From NCBI GenBank assembly GCA_963717135.1, contig CAVQVN010000003.1, positions 428,365 to 492,364 on the forward strand: DNA of 64,000 bases, given 5' to 3'. The first letter of the stretch is position 1, and each line of letters starts with the position of its first letter. The notes under the pieces were generated by a model. It saw only the letters and a program-made list of their open reading frames with translations, searched no databases and was not told the DNA's origin. The DNA is from UBA4744 sp963717135. Lineage in GTDB: Bacteria; Actinomycetota; Acidimicrobiia; Spongiisociales; UBA4744. Positions 52,069 through 60,521 of this stretch are shown in pieces. The translations under genes were made by a program, and so were the position numbers.

Positions 52069-54003
52069 TTAAGGACTCGTGGTCGTCGTCTCGGTCGTGG
52101 TTGTGGGGGGTGCCTCGCCCAGGGTCACGGAAATGGTGGTACCCGGCTCGACCTCGGCTCCAGCCGCCGGCAGCTGATCGACTACCAACCCGTGCTGCTC
52201 GGGAGCGACCTCCACCGTAGTGGCGTTGACTCTGATGACCAGTCCGAGCGCCTCTAGTGCCGACCGGGCCTGCTCCTCCGTGTTGCCGATCAAGCTCGGG
52301 ACGACCACGGGTTCGGCGCCTTCCGAGACGAAGACCGTCACCTGATCCCCCTTCTTGACTGTTGTCCCACCGGCCGGCTCGGTTCTGATTACGAAGCCCT
52401 CGAGAACCTCTGCGGAGAACTCCGTCTCGAAGACCGGTTCGAGTCCCAGATTCCCGAGGATGAAGCCAACATCGCCCTCGGAGCGGCCGGCCAGATCGTC
52501 GGGGATGGCGAATTCCTCCAGCCCGGTCGAAACGACCAGATTCACCGCGGTTCCGGGGGCGACATCTTCGCCGGCTGCCGGATCCTGGGAAACGACCTCC
52601 CCGGCCGGGACCTCATCGTCGGGTTCCTGCTGCACCGTGCCGACTGCCAGCCCGTCCTTTTCGAGAAGTTCGGTGGCTCGCACCAGGTCGAATCCGACCA
52701 CGGAAGGCACCGAGAAGGCCTCCGCCCCAAGGGACACGTAGACGATGATGACCGCCCCATCCTCGGCTTTGTCGCCGATCGGCGGCTTGGTGCCGATGAC
52801 GCGGCCTTCGTCGACAGTATCGCTGGCATTCGACTCCGGGATCACATTGAATCCGAGTTGCTGGAGTTCGAGAAGGGCCTCGGTCTGGGTCATGCCCGCT
52901 ACGTTGGGGATCTCGATGAGGGTCTCTTCTGGTGTTCCCGGTGCCAGTGCTTTCAAGAGCAGGAAGATCCCTACGGCCAGGGCTACAACCAGCGCGAAGG
53001 TGGTGATGATGAAGGGAAGCTGGCTGCGGGTCTCCTCGGGTGCGGCGACTTGCCGGTAGATCTCGTCGGGGGTGGCGGTGGGGGGCGGAACGGGCGACGA
53101 CTGCATCACCTGAGTTGGCGCATCGGCAGCAGGCACCGCCGGCGGCATCTCTCCGCGCAGAAAAAGGAGGAGATCGTGCCGGAGATCGTCGGCGGTCTGA
53201 TACCGAAGTTCGGGGTCCTTGTCGAGAGCCCGCATGACTATGCGATCAAGGTCGGGTGAAATGTCCGGATTGTCTATCGATGGCTGGGCAGCCATGGAAG
53301 AGACGTGCTGATAGGCAACCGCCACCGGGCTCTCTCCCGAAAACGGCGGTCGACCGGTGAGCATCTCGTACATCACCACTCCGAGGGCGTAGATGTCCGA
53401 CCGCTCGTCGGCGGGAGATCCCTGGGCTTGCTCTGGGCTGAAATAGGTAGCGGTGCCGATGACTGCCCCGGTCTTGGTGAGCTCCGAAGAATCGTCCCAA
53501 GCCCGGGCGATCCCAAAGTCGGTGACCTTGACTGTCCCGTCGGCCGCCAGGAGCATGTTGCCGGGTTTGATGTCGCGATGAACCAGACCTGATCGGTGAG
53601 CCACGCTCAGGGCAGCTGCCACCTCAGCGCTGATTTCGAGTGCCCGGCGGGGCATCATGGGCCCGTCATCACGAAGGACGTCGCGCAGGGACCTTCCTTC
53701 CACCAATTCCATGACGATGAAGTAGGTAGATCCTTCTTGTCCCCAGTCGAAAATTCCAACGATGTTCGGGTGGCTGAGATTGGCGGCGGCCTGGGCTTCA
53801 CGCCGGAACCGTTTGACAAACGCCTCGTCGGAACTGAATTGCGAATGAAGCACCTTCACCGCGACGCGACGGCCCAGCAACGTGTCGCGGGCCTCGTACA
53901 CGTCGGCCATTCCGCCGCGGGCTATGTGCCCGAGCAGTTCATACCGGTCGGCAAGGATGCGGGGGGAATCCATTCGTGGCGATTGTAGGGGTGGTTCATC
54001 CAT
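52069..54003 (-). CDS. pknB: Ser/Thr protein kinase PknB with PASTA domains
   Basis: About 644 residues. The kinase domain (about 20-280) has ATP lysine Lys50 (VAVKVL), catalytic HRDIKPGNM (His142-Asp144) and DFG at 162-164. A membrane helix near residue 330-350 is followed by four extracellular PASTA repeats that sense peptidoglycan fragments or lipid II, and a Thr-rich tail. Start ATG 54003 overlaps the pbpA stop by 8 nt; ATG 53973 would remove ten residues. Unlike mycobacteria, no second kinase (pknA) gene lies between it and pbpA. Confidence 0.93.
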   Translation of the reverse strand: MDEPPLQSPRMDSPRILADRYELLGHIARGGMADVYEARDTLLGRRVAVKVLHSQFSSDEAFVKRFRREAQAAANLSHPNIVGIFDWGQEGSTYFIVMELVEGRSLRDVLRDDGPMMPRRALEISAEVAAALSVAHRSGLVHRDIKPGNMLLAADGTVKVTDFGIARAWDDSSELTKTGAVIGTATYFSPEQAQGSPADERSDIYALGVVMYEMLTGRPPFSGESPVAVAYQHVSSMAAQPSIDNPDISPDLDRIVMRALDKDPELRYQTADDLRHDLLLFLRGEMPPAVPAADAPTQVMQSSPVPPPTATPDEIYRQVAAPEETRSQLPFIITTFALVVALAVGIFLLLKALAPGTPEETLIEIPNVAGMTQTEALLELQQLGFNVIPESNASDTVDEGRVIGTKPPIGDKAEDGAVIIVYVSLGAEAFSVPSVVGFDLVRATELLEKDGLAVGTVQQEPDDEVPAGEVVSQDPAAGEDVAPGTAVNLVVSTGLEEFAIPDDLAGRSEGDVGFILGNLGLEPVFETEFSAEVLEGFVIRTEPAGGTTVKKGDQVTVFVSEGAEPVVVPSLIGNTEEQARSALEALGLVIRVNATTVEVAPEQHGLVVDQLPAAGAEVEPGTTISVTLGEAPPTTTTETTTTSP

Positions 54004-55456
54004 TCTCTTGAACCCAATAGGCAATAATTTCCTGGGCGATGGGGGCAGCCACAGAGCCTCCCGTCGCGTTCTCGCCCGCTTCACCTCCTGCTTCGACGAG
54101 GACGGCGATGGCGATGGTCGGCTGCTCAACAGGCGCAAACCCGATGAACCACACGTGTGGGGGGCCGACTCCCGTTTCTGCAGTGCCGGTCTTGCCCGCA
54201 ACCCGAACGTTCGGAACCGTGGCTCGGGTTCCCGTACCGGATGCCACGACCCTCTCCATCAGGTCGGAAATGATGGCCGCGGTCGATGGAGATACTGCTC
54301 TTTGGAGCAACGTCGGTTCGAATTGTGTTACTACCTCGCCGTCTGCATCGAAGATTCGGGACACCAGCATCGGGCCCATGGTTATCCCCTCGTTGGCGAT
54401 GGCCGCCGCCACCAAGGCCATCTGCAAGGGTGTGGCCCGAACATCCCGCTGCCCGATCGCGCTTTGTGCCAGGGCGGGAAGGTCATTTGAGAACTCAGAC
54501 GGTGCGGGAAAGACCGAGTTGAGCACCGGGATTTCGAACGGTATGACCTGGTTGAAGCCGAAGGCCTCCGCTTGCATGGCAAGGGTCTCTGCCCCCAGTT
54601 GAAGTCCCAATGCCGCAAAAACGGTATTGCAGGACCGGCGGAAGGCCGTTTGCAGGTTCACCTCTTCGCCGCCGGCGCATACCTGCCGATCGAAATTGCG
54701 AATGACTTCGATCGTGCCGGGCAATTCGAGCTCGACCGGGTCGGGGAACAGCGATTCAGGTCCAGCCATTCCTGATTCGATGGCGGCTGCGGTTACCACG
54801 ACCTTGAAGGTCGATCCCGGGGCGTAGGTACGGTTCGTTGAGCGATTGGCCAGCGGCTCGGTCGGGTCGGCCAGCATGCTGTCGCGGGCGGCGATTGCGT
54901 CGTTGCCCAGGAAGAGGTTCGGGTCGAACGACGGTCTCGACACCATTGCCAGGATCTCTCCGGTTTCGGGGCGGATGGCAACCACCGAGCCGCGCTGATC
55001 TCCCAGCGCCGAATAGGCGATCTGCTGAAGGCCGTGGTCGACCGTCAGCTGGAGGCTCTTGGGGCGCAGATCCCCGCCCAGGAGGGCGCTCAGCAGGTCG
55101 GACATCGTCAGGTCTCTCTTTGACCGCAGCTCATCGGCGAATACCAGCTCCAGTCCGTCGTCCCCGAAATTGAGCGACGAAAACCCGACTAGATGTGCGT
55201 ACAGCTCCCCCTGCGGGTACGAGCGACCGAATAGCTGGGGATTGCTGGGGTCGGCGATCGACTGGGCCAGGATCTGTTGGTCGGCCGACAAGACCAATCC
55301 GCGTTCCTTCCCGGTGCGACTGGCAACCACCCGGGGATTTCGGCTGTCGTCTCGATAGCCCGGTCCGGCCACCACTTGCAGGTAGGTGACGTCGAGGATG
55401 AGCAGGGCGAATGCCACGAAGAGGGCGGCTGCCAGGCGGCGCAGCGGTTGGTTCAT
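53996..55456 (-). CDS. pbpA: class B penicillin-binding protein PbpA
   Basis: A 486-residue D,D-transpeptidase with an N-terminal membrane anchor (about 9-31). The transpeptidase domain shows SxxK in APGSTFKVV, SxN in RRSCNTVF and KTG in VAGKTGTAE. It cross-links peptidoglycan together with RodA, whose gene overlaps its start by 4 nt. Confidence 0.94.
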   Translation of the reverse strand: MNQPLRRLAAALFVAFALLILDVTYLQVVAGPGYRDDSRNPRVVASRTGKERGLVLSADQQILAQSIADPSNPQLFGRSYPQGELYAHLVGFSSLNFGDDGLELVFADELRSKRDLTMSDLLSALLGGDLRPKSLQLTVDHGLQQIAYSALGDQRGSVVAIRPETGEILAMVSRPSFDPNLFLGNDAIAARDSMLADPTEPLANRSTNRTYAPGSTFKVVVTAAAIESGMAGPESLFPDPVELELPGTIEVIRNFDRQVCAGGEEVNLQTAFRRSCNTVFAALGLQLGAETLAMQAEAFGFNQVIPFEIPVLNSVFPAPSEFSNDLPALAQSAIGQRDVRATPLQMALVAAAIANEGITMGPMLVSRIFDADGEVVTQFEPTLLQRAVSPSTAAIISDLMERVVASGTGTRATVPNVRVAGKTGTAETGVGPPHVWFIGFAPVEQPTIAIAVLVEAGGEAGENATGGSVAAPIAQEIIAYWVQENG

Positions 55457-56748
55457 ACCCGCTCCTCGTGAGAAACCCGGGCCAGCATCGCCAACAACAG
55501 GAAGTTGGCGACCAGAGACGATCCGCCGTAGGACATGAAGGGCAGGGTGATCCCGGTCAGGGGAAGCAATCGGGTGACACCGGCGATGATCAGGAAAGCT
55601 TGTAGGCCGAGCACGAACGACAATCCACCGGCCAGGAGCTTTCGAAAGGTGTCGCGCGAACGTAGAGAGATACCAAAACCCACCCCAACGAGCAACGCAA
55701 ACGTAGCGATCACCGCAATGCTGCCGGCCAATCCGAGCTCCTCTCCAACGGCGGCGAAGACGAAATCGGTAGCAGCATTGGGAATCCGATCAGGAGCTCC
55801 CAACCCCAGCCCGGACCCGGAGAGGCTTCCACTTCCGAAAGCGAAGAGGCTTTGGGCGATCTGATATCCGGTGTCCTCGAAGTCGGCGAACGGGTCTAAC
55901 CAGGCACCGACTCGGCGCTGGACATGGGCGAAAGACGACCAGGCGGCGATCGCCCCCGCTCCGAAAAGCAAACCTCCACTCGTTAGATAGACGCCCCGGC
56001 CGGTGGCTGCGTAGAGCATGGCAATGAACAGGGCAAAAAGAAGCAGAGAAGCACCAAGGTCTCTTTGGTAGACGAGCACCAAGAAACTGGCCGCCCAGGC
56101 GATTACCAGGGGCGCCAGTTGTCTCAATTCGGGCAATCGGTACCGCCCGAGCGGCCGCGTCTGGGCGGCCAGGCCCGCCTGGCGCTCACCCAGGTACGAG
56201 GCGAGGAATGTGGCGAGTACCAGCTTGGCGATCTCGCCCGGCTGGAACTGCAGGAGGATCGGGCCGGCTTCGAAGCGAATCCAGAGCCGCGAGCCGGATT
56301 GCTCGAATCCCCGCAAGGGGAAGGCCCAATCGGTGGGAAGGAGCGGGAGGAGAAGCAGAAGTAACCCCGATAGGAGGAACACGTACCGGTAGCGCCGCAG
56401 GGGAGCCAACCCCGTCCGACGTACCGCTAGAAGCAGAGAGACTGCCAGTGCGGCGGCGATAAGTAGCCACCAGCGCTGCCGAGATGCCAAACCCCGATCG
56501 AGGCGATAGACCTCGACGAAGCCAATGGCGGTGAGGAGGGCGGCCAGCGGCAGTAGATAGGGGCTGGCCTCGGGGGACCATTGCCGGACCGCAAGATGAA
56601 AGCCGCCAAATGCGGCCAGCATCACGATGAAGGTGAGAGCGACTTGAGCGTCGATGCCATCACCTTGTGCGAGGTTGACCAAGATGACGCCAAACGCGGC
56701 GACGGTGGCCGCGCCGACCAGAAGCGCGGCTTCAGCGTTTCTGGTCAC
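55453..56748 (-). CDS. rodA: SEDS glycosyltransferase RodA/FtsW family
   Basis: A 431-residue polytopic protein with about ten to twelve membrane helices. The SEDS motifs LVYQRDLGASLLLFALFIAML, with the key Asp, and LPLTGITLPFMSYGGSSLVANF are clear. It polymerises lipid II and pairs with the PbpA transpeptidase encoded downstream. RodA rather than FtsW is inferred from the operon context. Confidence 0.93.
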   Translation of the reverse strand: MTRNAEAALLVGAATVAAFGVILVNLAQGDGIDAQVALTFIVMLAAFGGFHLAVRQWSPEASPYLLPLAALLTAIGFVEVYRLDRGLASRQRWWLLIAAALAVSLLLAVRRTGLAPLRRYRYVFLLSGLLLLLLPLLPTDWAFPLRGFEQSGSRLWIRFEAGPILLQFQPGEIAKLVLATFLASYLGERQAGLAAQTRPLGRYRLPELRQLAPLVIAWAASFLVLVYQRDLGASLLLFALFIAMLYAATGRGVYLTSGGLLFGAGAIAAWSSFAHVQRRVGAWLDPFADFEDTGYQIAQSLFAFGSGSLSGSGLGLGAPDRIPNAATDFVFAAVGEELGLAGSIAVIATFALLVGVGFGISLRSRDTFRKLLAGGLSFVLGLQAFLIIAGVTRLLPLTGITLPFMSYGGSSLVANFLLLAMLARVSHEERV

Positions 56749-57455
56749 GGACCCACATCAACGACCACCAAGGAGATGTTGTCGTGGCCGCCTGCCTGGT
56801 TGGCAGCCTCGATCAGCGTCCAAACCGCCTCCTCGGGGGTGCGATCGCTGAGGTTCCGGGCGATTTGTTGATCGGCAATCATGGAGGTCAGGCCGTCGGA
56901 GCAGACCAACAACCGATCGCCCTCTTTCAGCTTTCCCTTGACGACATCGACTTCAACTTCTGAGTCGAGGCCCAGAGCCCGGGTGAGCATGCTGCGCTGA
57001 GGGTGGGTGGCAACATCCTCGGGCCGGATAGATCCCGACCGCAAATACTCGGCAACGACGGAATGGTCGTTGGTTATCTGCTCGAGGATTCCAGTGCGAA
57101 AGAGATATGCCCTGCTGTCTCCAACGTGGGCGATAACGAAGGATCCTCTCGGGCTGAGCTCCGCGGCAGTCAGGGTTGTGCCCATCCCGCGCAAGGCTTG
57201 TCGACCGGTAGCTTCTCTCAGGATGAGCTCGTTGGCGTAATGGACCCGCTGCGCAATAGGTAGGTCGGGCTTGGTGGCGATCGCGTCTATAGCCAGCCTG
57301 CTGGCGACCTCTCCGCCAACGTGGCCACCCATACCATCGGCCACGGCTATCACCAGGTCACCATCGGTTCGGCCGCCGGCCTCCGGGAAGATAGCGTCTT
57401 CGTTGTTCTCACGAATTCGCCCACGATGCGATCCGCTTGCCCACGTGAAGGTCAT
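56745..57455 (-). CDS. pstP: PP2C-type Ser/Thr protein phosphatase PstP
   Basis: A 236-residue metal-dependent phosphatase. Motifs GRIRENNEDA, VADGMGGHVGGE, IAHVGDSRAYLF, LLVCSDGLTSMI and GGHDNISLVVV contain the metal-binding aspartates. It lacks the membrane helix and outer domain found in mycobacterial PstP and ends soon after the catalytic core. It probably reverses PknB phosphorylation. ATGA-type overlaps join it to both neighbours. Confidence 0.93.
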   Translation of the reverse strand: MTFTWASGSHRGRIRENNEDAIFPEAGGRTDGDLVIAVADGMGGHVGGEVASRLAIDAIATKPDLPIAQRVHYANELILREATGRQALRGMGTTLTAAELSPRGSFVIAHVGDSRAYLFRTGILEQITNDHSVVAEYLRSGSIRPEDVATHPQRSMLTRALGLDSEVEVDVVKGKLKEGDRLLVCSDGLTSMIADQQIARNLSDRTPEEAVWTLIEAANQAGGHDNISLVVVDVGP

Positions 57456-57865
57456 CGAACCTCCATGATGGTTTTCCCGACCTGGATGGCGTCCCCTTTG
57501 CTGAGTGCGATCGGCGCCCCCACCCGCCGTCCATTGACATACGTCCCGTTGGTGCTGCCGAGATCGTGCAGCACGATGCCATCGTCCTGTCGCACCAACC
57601 GCATGTGGAACTCCGACGCGTAGGGGTCTTCGAGCACGATATCCGTTTCGGGGCTGCGGCCCAACACGACAGCGTCTTTGACCGCTATATCCATTCCTGC
57701 CTGGGTTTCCGATTTCACAATCACCACCTGGGTGCTCGGCTTGCGCCGGCGCCCGGTCCCGCCCGTTCCGACGTGCATGCCAATCGCGCGAGCTACCTGC
57801 CAGACAAACAGGTAGATGAAAGCAACGAAGATGAACTTGAGAAGCGTCAGCAGCAGAGCAGGCAT
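57452..57865 (-). CDS. fhaB: FHA-domain protein FhaB, membrane-anchored
   Basis: A 137-residue protein: one N-terminal membrane helix (about 3-28), a basic linker and a phosphothreonine-binding FHA domain with VLGRSPETDIVL, YASEFHMRL and DLGSTNGTYVNG. It corresponds to FhaB/FipA of mycobacteria, which joins the division machinery under PknB control. It overlaps pstP by 4 nt. Confidence 0.92.
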   Translation of the reverse strand: MPALLLTLLKFIFVAFIYLFVWQVARAIGMHVGTGGTGRRRKPSTQVVIVKSETQAGMDIAVKDAVVLGRSPETDIVLEDPYASEFHMRLVRQDDGIVLHDLGSTNGTYVNGRRVGAPIALSKGDAIQVGKTIMEVR

Positions 57866-57879
57866 TGTGCAGCGGTCTC

Positions 57880-58533
57880 CTAAACCTCGTTGAAGGTGAG
57901 CTCTACCGGCCCCAAGGCTAAAACCCCTCCGGCGGATAGGAGAAGAGGGGAGTGGGAAGACGAGCCGTCGACTTCGGTCCCATTGGCCGATCCAAGATCG
58001 GACACCCAGACTTCACCGCTTTCGCGCCAAAGGAGAGCATGGGTCCGGCTCACCCCAGGATGGCCAATGGTGATATCACACGTCTCCGCCCGACCTATCA
58101 AGCATCGATTGTCCACCACCGCCAGGCGACTGCCTCTCTCATCCACCAGGAACGCCCACGGTAGGCGCCTACCTGGTGACCGATCGACCCGGCAATCAAC
58201 GGTGCCGGGCGACACGCTTTCCGCCGGTTCCAGCGATACCCGAACGGGTCCACCTAGTCGCCAGCCGCGGTCGGCCGCAGTCGATTCCAGGACTTTTTCC
58301 AACTCGTGAATCAGATCTGAAGGTATGTCGGTGTCGAGACCGCCGGGATTGACCCGCAGTTTGTAGATATTTGGAGCCGTCGGCCCGATCGGGCTCTCCT
58401 CGACACCGAGGTCGGCCTCCCTGACGAGGCGGGAGGCCAGTTCCACGGGGTGGAGTTTGCCACGGAAAACCTTGCCGGCCATCCCGTCGACGAGTTGTTC
58501 CAGTCGACGTTCGAAGTCGCGTACGAGCTTCAT
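57880..58533 (-). CDS. fhaA: FHA-domain protein FhaA (DUF3662-FHA)
   Basis: A 217-residue protein: an N-terminal DUF3662 domain (about 1-115; FERRLEQLVDGMAGKVFRG, LHPVELASRLVREA) and a C-terminal FHA domain with LIGRAETCDITIG, GVSRTHALL and DLGSANGTEVDG. In mycobacteria FhaA binds the phosphorylated pseudokinase domain of MviN, for which this window encodes a free-standing counterpart at 14901. First gene of the cell-wall operon; shorter central linker than in mycobacteria. Confidence 0.93.
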   Translation of the reverse strand: MKLVRDFERRLEQLVDGMAGKVFRGKLHPVELASRLVREADLGVEESPIGPTAPNIYKLRVNPGGLDTDIPSDLIHELEKVLESTAADRGWRLGGPVRVSLEPAESVSPGTVDCRVDRSPGRRLPWAFLVDERGSRLAVVDNRCLIGRAETCDITIGHPGVSRTHALLWRESGEVWVSDLGSANGTEVDGSSSHSPLLLSAGGVLALGPVELTFNEV

Positions 58534-58654
58534 CCGAATCAGTCTACGGTACGGTGGATTCGTCGCCTGCCTCCGACTGTGCCGAATCGACCGCAGATTC
58601 GCCCAAGATCGAGCGTGGTACGATTCTGGCCCTCATAAGTGCTTCACAGCATTA

Positions 58655-58738
58655 GGGCGAGTGGCGGAATTGGCAGACGCGCAGGCTTCAGGTGCCTGTG
58701 AGCTCAGGCTCGTGGGGGTTCAAGTCCCCCCTCGCCCA
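58655..58738 (+). tRNA. tRNA-Leu (anticodon CAG)
   Basis: A class II tRNA, 84 nt: acceptor GGGCGAG/CTCGCCC, anticodon loop with TTCAGGT (anticodon CAG), a long variable arm and T-arm GGGGG TTCAAGT CCCCC. Confidence 0.95.
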
Positions 58739-58740
58739 CG

Positions 58741-58764
58741 CGGACCGGTCTTTCAGCCGGTCCG
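58741..58764 (+). terminator. terminator after tRNA-Leu
   Basis: Perfect 8-bp arms CGGACCGG / CCGGTCCG with an 8-nt loop and a T/G-rich tail. The remaining gap to 59051 shows no gene; it has another hairpin, GCGGAGTT / AACTCCGC, near 58875-58900. Confidence 0.7.
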
Positions 58765-59051
58765 TTGTAGTTTGCCGTTCCTCGCTTCGCTCGTAACTAA
58801 CCGGCTTTGTCGCGCGAAACTCGATCGGCCTGGTCCCGGGTTTGCGGTTTCGTCCGGTTGGTTTTCGCCCTTGCCCCCTCGCTAGCGGAGTTTGTTTGGC
58901 GAACTCCGCGGTGGGCCTGAGTTCAAGTTTGCCGTATCTCCCCTCGCCTCCGCCGTTCCTCGTGGCGCTCGTCGCCAACGCCAGTTTCCTGCGGAAACAC
59001 GCGCGACGTAATATCTTTGTGGTGCGCGCTCTTACCCTTGGGGATCAATAG

Positions 59052-60062
59052 GTGTATCCCACGTATCCCAGACGCCGGCGCCGGCGTGGTGCGTTGTTAG
59101 CGCTGGTGCTCGTATCGGTGATTGCAGTGGTTCTCATCGCGGCGAGCAGCCTTCGCTCTGAGACCCGCGCTCTGGTTGCCTACCTCGAAGAAGCCAGGAC
59201 GGTGGCGCTCGAACACCACGAGCATTCGATTGAATTCAAGGATCACGTGATATCGGGGCTCCAGAACTTCGACCGTGATCGTCTGACGACCCTGATGACT
59301 CAGATGATTGAGACGGCTCGCAACACCGTCATCCAAAACGAATCCACGGAGGTACCGACCAGTGCGGCAGGCGCCGATGCAGCCATGTCTCTGGCTTTGG
59401 TGTCTTGGGAAGCCGGCCTGTCCGGCTTTGAAGCTGCCCTGCTGGAGGTTGTGGATGATCCGGAAAGCGCAGTCGCGATTGGGAATCTGGCGGACATCCT
59501 GGTCGAACTCGAAGTCGGTGACCGCGCCTACGCACGTTTTGTTGAAGAGGCGGACGAGTTGCGAAGCCAGGCGGACGTGGAGATCGGTGAGTTCCCGGAC
59601 GCGGGATATCTGTCGGTGGCCCTCTCGTCATTGACATACGCCGAGCGTTTGGCCGGGATCGCCGCCCGATCCGAGGGCTTGGCACTCAGTCGCGACTTGG
59701 CAATCGCCACCGTCCGATTGGATCCGGAGGGGACGGGTGGAGTGACCGACGGCGCGCCGATCTTGCCCAACACGGACACGCTCCTCGTTCAGATCGTTGT
59801 CGTGAACGAGGGAAACCGAGACGAGGAAGACCTGACCGTCTCAATCCTGCTGCAGGACGGAGGAGGCAATGTGCTGGAGGAACGATCAGAGAACCTTTCC
59901 GAATTGGAGGCAGGAGGAAGCGTGACCGTCGAGTTCGCCGATTTGGCGGTGACGGCCGGGGAGAAACTCGTCGCCACCATCAGCGTCACGCTCGTCGACG
60001 GTGAACTGGACACCGACAACAATCGTTGGGAAGCGCCGTTCTTTGTCAATGAGCCGGCATGA
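59052..60062 (+). CDS. membrane-anchored protein with C-terminal CARDB-like domain
   Basis: A 336-residue protein: a basic N-tail (RRRRRR), one membrane helix (about 14-32), an alpha-helical outer region (about 35-215) and a C-terminal immunoglobulin-like CARDB-type domain (LLVQIVVVNEGNRDEEDLTVSILL ... LVDGELDTDNNRW). It is probably exported and adhesive or structural. GTG start. It overlaps the DUF4446 gene by 4 nt. Specific function unknown. Confidence 0.7.
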   Translation: MYPTYPRRRRRRGALLALVLVSVIAVVLIAASSLRSETRALVAYLEEARTVALEHHEHSIEFKDHVISGLQNFDRDRLTTLMTQMIETARNTVIQNESTEVPTSAAGADAAMSLALVSWEAGLSGFEAALLEVVDDPESAVAIGNLADILVELEVGDRAYARFVEEADELRSQADVEIGEFPDAGYLSVALSSLTYAERLAGIAARSEGLALSRDLAIATVRLDPEGTGGVTDGAPILPNTDTLLVQIVVVNEGNRDEEDLTVSILLQDGGGNVLEERSENLSELEAGGSVTVEFADLAVTAGEKLVATISVTLVDGELDTDNNRWEAPFFVNEPA

Positions 60063-60508
60063 ACACGGGGCTATGGATCATTGTGGTGGTGTTGGCGATC
60101 GCAGTCGCCTGGATGGCCTGGGAGATCGTCAACCTGAGGCAGGCGCTGTCGGGGGTTCCGCTCGGAAACGATGAGTTGTACGACCTGCTGCACCGCATCG
60201 AAAACGAATTGGGTTTGCACGATGTAGCCGTCGCGGACCTCCAGAAGCGATTGTTACATCTGGAGCAGCGATCCCTGACTTCGTTGCGACGCTCAGGGGT
60301 CATCAATTATGACGCGTACGACGATGTGGGGGGTGCCCGGTCCCGTTCAATTGCGTTGTTGGATGATGAGGGGAGCGGCTTCGTGGTGAGTGTGCTCGTC
60401 TCCCGCACCGATACCTCGTTCTACCTGAAGAGAATCGCCGGCGGCGTTCCCGAGGAACCGGTCTCGCCCGAGGAACGGGAGGTCATCAACCGGGCACTCC
60501 AGCAGTAG
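60059..60508 (+). CDS. DUF4446 membrane protein
   Basis: A 149-residue protein with one N-terminal membrane helix (about 5-25), a coiled-coil-like segment (LHRIENELGLHDVAVADLQ) and the family core NYDAYDDVGGARSRSIALLDDEGSGFVV. The family is often next to serS, as here. Function unknown. The ATG overlaps the preceding gene stop. Confidence 0.85.
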   Translation: MNTGLWIIVVVLAIAVAWMAWEIVNLRQALSGVPLGNDELYDLLHRIENELGLHDVAVADLQKRLLHLEQRSLTSLRRSGVINYDAYDDVGGARSRSIALLDDEGSGFVVSVLVSRTDTSFYLKRIAGGVPEEPVSPEEREVINRALQQ

Positions 60509-60521
60509 CATCCAGGACGAC

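Noticed and set aside
58765..59051. Small gene between tRNA-Leu and the CARDB-like gene
   Set aside because: Only low-complexity frames with no ribosome-binding site; the sequence looks like repeats and hairpins.
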